A DNA stretch of 7,515 bases, from assembly GCA_903921405.1 (NCBI GenBank), contig CAIXPV010000170.1:1-7515 (forward strand), in the 5' to 3' direction. The notes beneath the pieces are model-generated. The model made no database searches, was not told the DNA's origin, and saw only the letters and a program-made list of their open reading frames with translations. Source of the DNA: an uncultured Actinomycetes bacterium. GTDB taxonomy: Bacteria > Actinomycetota > Actinomycetes > Nanopelagicales > Nanopelagicaceae. This document shows, in pieces, positions 1 to 6,170 of the stretch. A program made the position numbers and the translations under genes. Within the stretch, counting starts at the first letter, position 1; each line of letters starts with the position of its first letter.

Positions 1-790
1 GACCGCCAACACTAAAGAGTGTAAAAGTTAATACGCCTAGGTGTTGCACAATGGTCGAAGTAAAAGCAATATAAACAACCCCGATAGCGCCACCAGAGTA
101 AATCCACCAAGGGCCCGTGGGCAGTGCAACAAAATGTGTGCGATGAGTTGCCACGGCAAGAAGAATTAAGAGTCCTAAGAAAGTTGTACCTGTAATAAAG
201 TTCAAAAGTGATGTTGTAAAACTCTGGTGTGAGAATTCATTAATTTGTCCGTTGAGTGCGCGTTGAATTCCAACGATTACCCCAGCTATGCATCCAGCAA
301 ATACTGCGAATATTGAGAGATTTCTGGCGTCGATTCGATCGGCAACCGAGACAACTACGGCAATGACTGTCAGTATTGCAGCGGCTATACGCCTTCTATT
401 TATCAGCTTTTTCCCGCCACCGGTTAGGCCAATTCGATCCACAATTAGGGACGTCACAGTTTGTCCGGCAATAGAGGCAACTGAATAAATAGCTACGCCT
501 ATCAGCGGCACGATCTGAGTTTGAATTGCTACAAAACTTCCTCCAAGCGTGCCTGCAAAAAGTTTCCACTTGGCAATCTCACCGTTTGAAACCGCAGTTC
601 GAACTTTTACTAGCCCCTCTTTAATCGCCGGATTGAAGAGCGCAATTAATGCTATTACTACGAGCCCTGAGCCAAATGAGGCTAATGCAGCCTCAAGGCC
701 ATTGTTGAGTTTGTATGACAGCTCGCCATTTGCACGGGATTGAAAAGCAATCATTACTCCCGTAAGGGCGGCAAGAAGGTCTAAACGCAT
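1..790 (-). CDS. DMT-superfamily transporter, YdcZ/DUF606 type (3' end missing)
   Basis: This is an integral membrane protein of the drug/metabolite transporter superfamily, in the two-repeat YdcZ (DUF606) group; its substrate is unknown. The frame is open from the ATG at 790 to the left edge, giving 263 visible residues and no stop. It shows the internal duplication of the family. Repeat 1 has AFQSRANGELS (about 15-25), then VPLIGVAIYSVASIAGQ (about 94-110) and a DRIGL turn. Repeat 2 has GIQRALNGQIN (about 174-184), then a hydrophobic helix and VQHLGVLTFTLFSVGG at the cut edge, matching the middle of the first repeat's second motif. About 30-40 C-terminal residues are probably missing, judging from the usual length near 300. 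The ATG shares its A with the stop of the upstream YqhA-like gene and has no clear Shine-Dalgarno sequence, so expression is probably coupled to that gene. The family assignment is confident; the transport function is only inferred. Confidence 0.85.
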   Translation of the reverse strand, partial: MRLDLLAALTGVMIAFQSRANGELSYKLNNGLEAALASFGSGLVVIALIALFNPAIKEGLVKVRTAVSNGEIAKWKLFAGTLGGSFVAIQTQIVPLIGVAIYSVASIAGQTVTSLIVDRIGLTGGGKKLINRRRIAAAILTVIAVVVSVADRIDARNLSIFAVFAGCIAGVIVGIQRALNGQINEFSHQSFTTSLLNFITGTTFLGLLILLAVATHRTHFVALPTGPWWIYSGGAIGVVYIAFTSTIVQHLGVLTFTLFSVGG

Positions 791-1320
791 TAAGAATGTG
801 TGCCGTGGAATTCTCGCTTATCAGCAATCCAATCCATCAGCGCAAACAGTACGCCTGAGGCCACAAAAGTTAAATGGATGACAATTCTCCATTTTGTTCC
901 ACCCCCAACATGGTCTTGACCTGCCAGCTCAATAAAATCTTTGAGCAGTTCAATCACAGAAATCGCGACAAGGGATCCTATTAACTTAATCTTCAATCCA
1001 CTGAAATCAATGGTTCCCATCCAATGTGGTCGATCTTTTGACTCAGTTGCAACATCAATGCGAGAAACAAAGTTTTCATAACCAGCAAAGATAACCATAA
1101 GAATGAGGTTAGCTAGGAGTGTTAAATCTAATAGAGCCAACAAGTCAAGCGTAAAGCTCTGCGGAGTTGCCTCTGCGATATGGATGGCTAACTCATAAAA
1201 CTCAACAATAAAGCGAATGCACAGCAAGAACAGCGCACCGACTAAACCAAGGTAAAGAGGTGCCAACAGGAAACGAGAACGAAAAAGGACAACTTCGATT
1301 CCGTGCGATATAGGATTCAT
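790..1320 (-). CDS. yqhA: UPF0114 / YqhA family inner-membrane protein
   Basis: This 176-residue membrane protein matches the UPF0114 (YqhA) family, which has no established biochemical role. Family hallmarks are visible in order: RSRFLLAPLYLGL (about 14-26) leading into the first helix, a second helix at about 57-82 ending in FAGYENFVSRID (about 78-89), then W-MGTIDFSGLKIKLIGSLVAISVIELL (about 100-126) as the third helix, and WRIVIHLTFVASGVLFALMDWIAD (about 144-167) as the fourth. The E. coli homologue, about 164 residues, has the same order, so the gene looks complete. The ATG at 1320 is chosen because it gives the family-length N-terminus and has a TAAAAT box six bases upstream, which fits a leaderless transcript. 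The stop overlaps the start of the downstream DMT transporter by one base, so the two are almost certainly one operon. That suggests, but does not show, a shared membrane or transport role. Confidence 0.88.
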   Translation of the reverse strand: MNPISHGIEVVLFRSRFLLAPLYLGLVGALFLLCIRFIVEFYELAIHIAEATPQSFTLDLLALLDLTLLANLILMVIFAGYENFVSRIDVATESKDRPHWMGTIDFSGLKIKLIGSLVAISVIELLKDFIELAGQDHVGGGTKWRIVIHLTFVASGVLFALMDWIADKREFHGTHS

Positions 1321-1326
1321 ACTGGG

Positions 1327-1332
1327 ATTTTA
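1327..1332 (-). promoter_or_regulatory. Putative -10 box for a leaderless yqhA transcript
   Basis: On the minus strand, TAAAAT is followed by six bases (CCCAGT) and then the ATG at 1320. This spacing would put the transcription start on or next to the A of the start codon. No Shine-Dalgarno sequence is visible, and no good TTGACA-like -35 lies at 16-18 bp. The call rests on position and the TANNNT consensus only. Confidence 0.45.
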
Positions 1333-1356
1333 ACTCACATGTTTGGTTTTATATAG

Positions 1357-1402
1357 AAAAAGAGAGCGGATGGGTCCCTCGACCACCATCCGCTCTCTTT
1401 TT
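1357..1402 (-). terminator. Strong intrinsic terminator after the DUF839 gene, symmetrical
   Basis: A perfect 17-bp inverted repeat (1357-1373 pairing with 1386-1402, core GAGAGCGGATGG / CCATCCGCTCTC) encloses a 12-base loop. It starts 8 bp past the DUF839 stop codon. Read on the minus strand, the hairpin ends in five T residues, a standard Rho-independent terminator. The A-tract on the other arm makes it potentially bidirectional, although no plus-strand gene enters from the left. It also insulates the yqhA promoter from read-through. Confidence 0.92.
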
Positions 1403-1409
1403 TGTGTAG

Positions 1410-3005
1410 TTATCCCGTGAAAACTGCGTTCCAGTCAGTTATTGTCATGATGTAGTACTGACCACCTTCAATTGTTGCCGTATTGATAGCGTCCTTCTTT
1501 GCTGCACTACGTCCAGCCAGGTCAGGGCGTGCGGCAACTGCCCCTGTTGGAGTGTGAATTTGTGCATTGAGGAAGAAGTAGGAGTTTGCATCACCCTTCT
1601 TAGCAAGAAGCGCAGTCGCATCAATGATTCCGCTGGACTCCTCATCCTCGGTAATGAAGGCCGATCCACCCTTTTTAAACATAGTCTCATCAAACTGAGC
1701 AAGTGTTACAAGTTTTGCATCAGAGACTCGGTATGCAAGTACGCGGGCCAATTGTGCGTTGTTGCCTGGATCTTCCTGGATCAAAACTACTTTGCCATCA
1801 TTTGTAACAGTGATGTTGTCAGGCTTGCTAAGCATCGCTGCCTCACCACCGTTAAGCAACATTTCAAGCTCTGCACCTAACAATGGATTCTGTGCATCTT
1901 TGAAGGTCAAGCGCCATAGAGCACCACCATCACGCGAAACCGTTGGAGTTAAAGGATTAGCTGCTGCGGCGATTGGATCCTTGTTTGACTCTGTAGTTAC
2001 AAAGTAGAAAACATTTGGATTTGTTGGATCCCAATTGCCATCTTCAATTCGAGCAAAGGTCGAGCCGTTGTCTCGGACGTCTTTTGCGAATAGAACAGGA
2101 GTGGTGTTCCAATCAACTTTCTTAAGCTCTGCTGCTACCTTTTTATTCTTGCCAACAGTCGCGCGGAAGATATTGTCAGTCTTTGCAGATGGAACATTTA
2201 GAACATATAAATCACCGTTTGTTAGACCGGCCTTGTCGATAGAGGAGCCAGTTGACTGCTTCTTACCAATATATACGGTCATTTGGCTATCTGTGGCAGA
2301 ACCATCTTCGTTTCCAATGACCACAGTATTAGCTCCTGGCTTAATGCTTGGAATAATATTTTCAAAGGCAGTCATTCCAAGGCGAGGTAGCTGATAACCA
2401 ACTCCATCCATATCGAATGCAAAGCCGCGTGAGTCGTCTCCGGCCTCTTCGCCCGCTGTATATAGACCACCTTCATAACCAACACCGTTAAATACGAATG
2501 TTCCTGCGGCTGTGTAAGTAGCTGAGCAGAAACGGCTGATGCCCCAATCAAATGTTCCAGCTGAAACACCGGCTGGTGCAGCACCGGTAGGTGTCAACTG
2601 GTACTTGCCTGTTGTGTAGTTATAAAAATTTACTTCCTTAATGAAGTTTTGGGCTGAAGTTATATTCTTTGTGCTTGAAGTTACATTGAACTTTGTAATA
2701 GAAGTTGCCCACACAGCAGTTGATGACTTGCCCTTGATGGCAAGTGGAGCTGTAGTTGAAATCTCATGTGAAGATAAAAGAGTAATTCCGCCGTTTTCGT
2801 TTCGATATGCGCCCATGCCATCTGGGATTCCACGAACAGTTAGACCGTTAATAACGTCACCGCTTGTTGCAATCACTTTAAGTGATGCAGCCGCGCTCTT
2901 AGATACGAGGTAGATTGGTTTTGATCCTGCTGCAAGTGCACCTTGAGCCAGTGAAGCAGCGAGAACTAACGAAGCAAGAACTGCAATAATCTTATTCTTT
3001 TTCAT
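1410..3005 (-). CDS. Secreted DUF839 / PhoX-like protein
   Basis: This is a 531-residue exported protein of the DUF839 family, which includes the PhoX alkaline phosphatases; phosphatase activity is a family-based guess. The N-terminus is a Sec signal peptide: MKKNK, a hydrophobic core at about 6-20, and a probable cleavage site after ALA/ALAA near residue 25-26. There is no twin-arginine motif, unlike classical PhoX. Family motifs in order are IPDGMGAYRNENGGITLLSSHE (about 60-81), RFCSATY (158-164), TAGEEAGDDSRGFAF (about 183-197), YQLPRLGMTAFENIIP (about 204-219), TVVIGNEDGS (about 227-236), VYIGKK with AGLTNGDLYVLNV (about 244-271), EDGNWDP (321-327), SKPDN (393-397), QEDPGNN (410-416) and EDEESSG (453-459). 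The acidic clusters could be metal ligands. The ATG at 3005 directly precedes the signal peptide. A weak GGA sits 4 bases upstream. The gene has its own terminator and is probably monocistronic. Confidence 0.85.
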   Translation of the reverse strand: MKKNKIIAVLASLVLAASLAQGALAAGSKPIYLVSKSAAASLKVIATSGDVINGLTVRGIPDGMGAYRNENGGITLLSSHEISTTAPLAIKGKSSTAVWATSITKFNVTSSTKNITSAQNFIKEVNFYNYTTGKYQLTPTGAAPAGVSAGTFDWGISRFCSATYTAAGTFVFNGVGYEGGLYTAGEEAGDDSRGFAFDMDGVGYQLPRLGMTAFENIIPSIKPGANTVVIGNEDGSATDSQMTVYIGKKQSTGSSIDKAGLTNGDLYVLNVPSAKTDNIFRATVGKNKKVAAELKKVDWNTTPVLFAKDVRDNGSTFARIEDGNWDPTNPNVFYFVTTESNKDPIAAAANPLTPTVSRDGGALWRLTFKDAQNPLLGAELEMLLNGGEAAMLSKPDNITVTNDGKVVLIQEDPGNNAQLARVLAYRVSDAKLVTLAQFDETMFKKGGSAFITEDEESSGIIDATALLAKKGDANSYFFLNAQIHTPTGAVAARPDLAGRSAAKKDAINTATIEGGQYYIMTITDWNAVFTG

Positions 3006-3049
3006 GGTATCCGTTTTCTATTGATGGAAGATTTGGCTAAGGCTCTCCC

Positions 3050-3055
3050 ATATTA
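3050..3055 (-). promoter_or_regulatory. Possible -10 box for the DUF839 gene
   Basis: TAATAT on the minus strand lies about 45 bases upstream of the ATG at 3005, implying a 5' leader of roughly 35-40 bases. No convincing -35 sits at 16-18 bp. Beside it is an inverted pair of GRTTCAC words (3063-3068 region on plus, 3100-3106 on minus), which resembles half of an actinobacterial PHO box but lacks the proper direct repeat. Confidence 0.3.
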
Positions 3056-3097
3056 GAAAACGGTTCACAAACTCTTGGCTACGAAAACCTAAACCGT
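3055..3097 (-). terminator. Weak candidate terminator after the ABC-F gene
   Basis: On the minus strand ACGGTTTA (3097-3090) can pair with TGAACCGT (3067-3060) in an 8-bp stem with one wobble pair. It encloses a loop of about 22 bases and is followed by TTTTCT. It begins 7 bases past the ABC-F stop codon, the right place for a terminator. The large loop and short T-run make it weak, and it abuts the possible promoter of the next gene, so partial read-through into the DUF839 gene is possible. Confidence 0.38.
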
Positions 3098-3104
3098 GGG
3101 TGAA

Positions 3105-4871
3105 TCATTCAAGTTCCAATATTACTTTTAACCACTCTTCCTCTATTAAGTCTTTCTCAGTTTTTGTTTTGGTTAACTCCTGGGAAATAGTAAGTAAACG
3201 GTCGGCATCATGTGATGCATCCTCTTGGCTGGCCTCTAATTCTAGAATTTTTGCCGCAGCTTTCTCCATCTGCCGTTCAAGGCGTACTTTGTCTTTTTTT
3301 AGTTGACGTTCTTCGGCAGCGCTGGAACTCTTCTTTTCCTTTTGAACTACAGATATATTTTGGGTCGCCTTTGCACGAAGCTCTAAATATTCGTCAACGC
3401 CACGGGGTAAATCACGAACAGATTTGTCGCCAAGTAGTCCAACAAATCGATCGCATACTCGTTCTAAGAAATATCTATCGTGAGAAATAACAATGAGTGT
3501 TCCGCCATAACTATCAAGCAAGTCCTCGAGCTCGGTTAATGTTTCAATATCAAAGTCATTTGTTGGCTCATCAAGTAGCAGTACGTTAGGGCTATCCATC
3601 AAAAGGCGTGTTAGTTGTAGGCGGCGCTTTTCTCCGCCAGATAGATCTCCGACAGGCGTCCACTGAGATTCGCGATCAAAACCTAGACGTTCGCACAGTT
3701 GCGACGCTGAAAGCTCACGCCCACCACCGAGTTCTACGCGGTTAGCAATCTTTTCAACGGCCTCCAATACACGCCATGTTGGATCTAACTCATCTAAGTG
3801 TTGAGTCAAGAATGCAGGCTTAACCGTTACACCCGTAACCAGCTTTCCAGCAGTTGGTTGAATCTCTCCAACCAATGTGCGCATAAGTGTTGTTTTGCCA
3901 GCTCCGTTAATACCGACAATACCGATTCGATCTCCAGGCCCAATATTCCAGTACAGATCACTAATTAATTCATTATCACCAAGTTTTACTTGCAGGTGGT
4001 GGGCTTCATAGACAGTTTTGCCTAAACGATTAAGTGCAAACTTAAGAAGCTCACCTTGGTTGCGCGGCTCGGGCTCCCCTGCAATTAAAACATTTGCAGC
4101 ATCTACGCGAAACTTTGGCTTTACTGTTTGCGCAGGTGCTCCCCGACGCAGCCAGGCAAGCTCTTTCTTGATCAGCATATTACGGCGCTGATCCATCACT
4201 GATGTTTGACGCGCGCGCTCGGCCTTTGCTAAAACAAAAGCGCTATAGCCGCCGTCATATTCTTCAACTTTCCCACCAACCACTTCCCATGTGCGATCTG
4301 TTACTGCATCCAGAAACCATCGATCGTGCGTTACGACAGTGACAGCTAAGCCCTTACGATTATTTATGTAGCTTGCAAGCCAGGCAACGCCTTCAACATC
4401 TAAATGGTTGGTTGGCTCGTCAAGTAAAATCAAATCGAGTTCATTGATTAAGAGTTTTGCTAGACCAACGCGTCTGCGTTCGCCGCCAGATAGTTGACCA
4501 AATTTACGATCAAAGATGTGATCATCAAAACTTCCAAATAAACCAGTAAAGACCTCGCGAATATTTGGCTCACTCGCCCATTCATGTTTTGCGGTATCAC
4601 CTAGGACGACTTCCCCAACAGTACTTTCAGGGTTTTCAAAATCAACTTGTGAAAGAATCCCGATTCGCGCAGAGTTGGATTTTGTAACACGCCCCATATC
4701 TGGCGATTCAACACCGGCGATAATCTTCATCAAAGTGCTCTTGCCGCTACCGTTTCGGCCCACGATTCCAATGCGATCGCCTTCAGATACGCCAAGTGAT
4801 ACAGCTATTAAAAGCTCTTTAACGTCAAAGGCTTTGGAGACCTCTTCGATATTTACAACGTTGCGCGCCAT
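3105..4871 (-). CDS. ABC-F family ATPase, Uup-type (ribosome-associated)
   Basis: This 588-residue cytoplasmic protein has two ATP-binding cassettes and no membrane segment, the ABC-F arrangement; ABC-F proteins act on the ribosome rather than in transport. Domain 1 has Walker A GRNGSGKST (38-46), signature LSGGE (127-131), Walker B LILLDEPTNHLD (147-158) and switch His182. The basic linker (about 210-265) fits the ABC-F interdomain segment that contacts P-site tRNA. Domain 2 has Walker A GINGAGKTT (320-328), signature LSGGE (410-414), Walker B LLLDEPTNDFD (431-441) and His464. EPTND in the second Walker B, plus a charged, probably coiled-coil tail (about 505-588), point to the Uup subgroup. 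All ATPase residues are intact. The ATG at 4871 gives the usual N-terminus (VNIEEVSKAF). It lies 24 bp from the divergent kynU start and has no nearby Shine-Dalgarno sequence. An antibiotic-resistance role is less likely than a housekeeping one. Confidence 0.93.
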   Translation of the reverse strand: MARNVVNIEEVSKAFDVKELLIAVSLGVSEGDRIGIVGRNGSGKSTLMKIIAGVESPDMGRVTKSNSARIGILSQVDFENPESTVGEVVLGDTAKHEWASEPNIREVFTGLFGSFDDHIFDRKFGQLSGGERRRVGLAKLLINELDLILLDEPTNHLDVEGVAWLASYINNRKGLAVTVVTHDRWFLDAVTDRTWEVVGGKVEEYDGGYSAFVLAKAERARQTSVMDQRRNMLIKKELAWLRRGAPAQTVKPKFRVDAANVLIAGEPEPRNQGELLKFALNRLGKTVYEAHHLQVKLGDNELISDLYWNIGPGDRIGIVGINGAGKTTLMRTLVGEIQPTAGKLVTGVTVKPAFLTQHLDELDPTWRVLEAVEKIANRVELGGGRELSASQLCERLGFDRESQWTPVGDLSGGEKRRLQLTRLLMDSPNVLLLDEPTNDFDIETLTELEDLLDSYGGTLIVISHDRYFLERVCDRFVGLLGDKSVRDLPRGVDEYLELRAKATQNISVVQKEKKSSSAAEERQLKKDKVRLERQMEKAAAKILELEASQEDASHDADRLLTISQELTKTKTEKDLIEEEWLKVILELE

Positions 4872-4895
4872 GATGGGAGAGCGTACCTTTCATCC
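4861..4895. promoter_or_regulatory. Divergent, overlapping promoters for kynU and the ABC-F gene
   Basis: Only 24 bp separate the two start codons. On the plus strand TACCTT (4884-4889) is six bases from the kynU ATG. A TTG-beginning hexamer (TTGCGC, 4861-4866) lies 17 bp further upstream, inside the first codons of the ABC-F gene. On the minus strand TACGCT (4885-4880) is eight bases from the ABC-F ATG, with no good -35. The two putative -10 boxes share the TA at 4884-4885 in the palindrome GTAC. Neither gene has a properly spaced Shine-Dalgarno sequence, so both are probably leaderless. The boxes are short and the call is inferential. Confidence 0.45.
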
Positions 4896-6170
4896 ATGAA
4901 TGTGACTGACCGTGAATATGCGTTAGAACTGGATAGAAACGATCCTTTAGCCCATTTCAAGTCACAGTTTGTGGTCTCAGATCCGCAGATGTGTTATTTA
5001 GACGGTAATTCACTTGGTCGCTTGCCCAAAGCCACTGTGGCCGCAATCAATAACTTCATGACGCATGAATGGGGCCCAGAGGTCGTTACTGGATGGAGTC
5101 ATTGGGTTGATGAGGCTCAACCCACTGGAGATTTACTAGCTGCTGCTGCTTTAGGGGCAGGCCCTGGTCAGACATTGGTCTGCGATACAACCTCAGTTAA
5201 TTTCTATCAATTATGTCTGGCTGCAATTCACGCCCGTCCTGGGCGAAAGACTATTATTACCGATGCAGCGAACTTTCCTACGGATCGATACATCCTTGAT
5301 GGAATCGCTAAACAATTTAATTTAAAACTGGTAATTATTGATAATGAAGATTCTTCCGCTGCAGTTCATGAGCGAATCACTCCAGAAATCTTAGCTCCCT
5401 ACTTAAATGATGATGTAGCACTCGTTACATTTGAAATTATTCAATATCGCTCAGGAGCGCGTACGGATGTCAAAGCTATTACAGATCAAGTGCGCGCAAT
5501 TGGAGGCTTAGTTGTCTGGGATGCCAGTCATGCCGTTGGTGCAATAGATCTAGATCTTGATGCCAATGGTGTTGACTTGTGTGTTGGGTGTACCTATAAA
5601 TATGGTAACTCGGGACCTGGATCACCAGCATGGTTATATGTCAGTACAAGAATTCAAAAAGAACTCCAAGTACCGATTCAAGGTTGGTTTGCGCAAGGCG
5701 CACAGTTTGAAATGGGGCCACAGTTTGAAAAGGCTGATGGTATTCGAGGTTTCCAAATCGCAAGCCCTTCATTAATGGGAATCCGTTGCGTGCAAACTGC
5801 TTTTGAAATGATCAAGGAGGCCGGCATTGCTGCAATTGAAGCTAAAGCGGCAATTGGAACCCAGATGATGATCGATCTTTACGATGCGTGGTTGAAGCCT
5901 CTTGGTATCGAACTAAATACATCACGTAACCCTAAAGAGCGTGGTGGTCATATCTCCTTAGTGCACCCAGATGCTGCACAGATCTGTGTCGCCCTTCGAG
6001 AAATCTCTAATGTGATTCCAGATTACAGAACCCCTAACTCCATTCGCTTGGCCATATCCCCGCTTCCAACTTCATATAGTGAAGTCTGGGATGGGTTTGA
6101 GCGCATGCGAGATCTAGTTACATCCCAAGCCTATAAGAGCGTCAAAGAAGGCGGTTCACGAGTCACATGA
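4896..6170 (+). CDS. kynU: Kynureninase
   Basis: This PLP-dependent hydrolase (EC 3.7.1.3) cleaves L-kynurenine to anthranilate and alanine in the cytoplasm. The 424 residues cover the family's usual length (about 405-465). Visible family motifs are YLDGNSLGRLP (34-44), EWGPEVVTGW (58-67), CDTTSVN (96-102), NFPTDRYI (126-133), WDASHAVGA (208-216, with Asp209 and His212 expected to contact PLP), the lysine motif GCTYKYGNSGPG (231-242, Lys235 the expected Schiff-base lysine), GWFAQ (263-267), GHISLVH (351-357) and the C-terminal IRLAISPLPTSYSEVW (383-398). Where many relatives have GWFGH or GWWGH, this one has GWFAQ. Trp67 appears to align with Trp64 of the Pseudomonas enzyme, suggesting preference for kynurenine over 3-hydroxykynurenine. 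The ATG at 4896 fits a leaderless start. It is the first gene of a two-gene operon, and its stop overlaps the kynA start by four bases (ATGA). Confidence 0.95.
   Translation: MNVTDREYALELDRNDPLAHFKSQFVVSDPQMCYLDGNSLGRLPKATVAAINNFMTHEWGPEVVTGWSHWVDEAQPTGDLLAAAALGAGPGQTLVCDTTSVNFYQLCLAAIHARPGRKTIITDAANFPTDRYILDGIAKQFNLKLVIIDNEDSSAAVHERITPEILAPYLNDDVALVTFEIIQYRSGARTDVKAITDQVRAIGGLVVWDASHAVGAIDLDLDANGVDLCVGCTYKYGNSGPGSPAWLYVSTRIQKELQVPIQGWFAQGAQFEMGPQFEKADGIRGFQIASPSLMGIRCVQTAFEMIKEAGIAAIEAKAAIGTQMMIDLYDAWLKPLGIELNTSRNPKERGGHISLVHPDAAQICVALREISNVIPDYRTPNSIRLAISPLPTSYSEVWDGFERMRDLVTSQAYKSVKEGGSRVT

Noticed and set aside
288..743. Short plus-strand open frames in the left 790 bases
   Set aside because: They are antisense to the partial DMT transporter, whose minus-strand frame is open throughout, shows the duplicated family motifs, and explains the whole stretch.
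1445..2913. Several open frames of 70-119 codons on both strands within the DUF839 gene
   Set aside because: They lie in other frames of a well-supported coding sequence, show no family motifs or start signals, and have compositions typical of shadow translation.
3100..3490. Plus-strand open frames antisense to the 3' end of the ABC-F gene
   Set aside because: The minus-strand frame here encodes the end of the second nucleotide-binding domain and the coiled-coil tail; the antisense frames resemble nothing and lack start signals.
3105..4871. ABC-F protein as an antibiotic-resistance determinant or part of an ABC transporter
   Set aside because: There is no membrane-domain gene nearby, so it is not a transporter; the EPTND second Walker B and C-terminal tail fit housekeeping Uup-type proteins better than resistance ABC-Fs.
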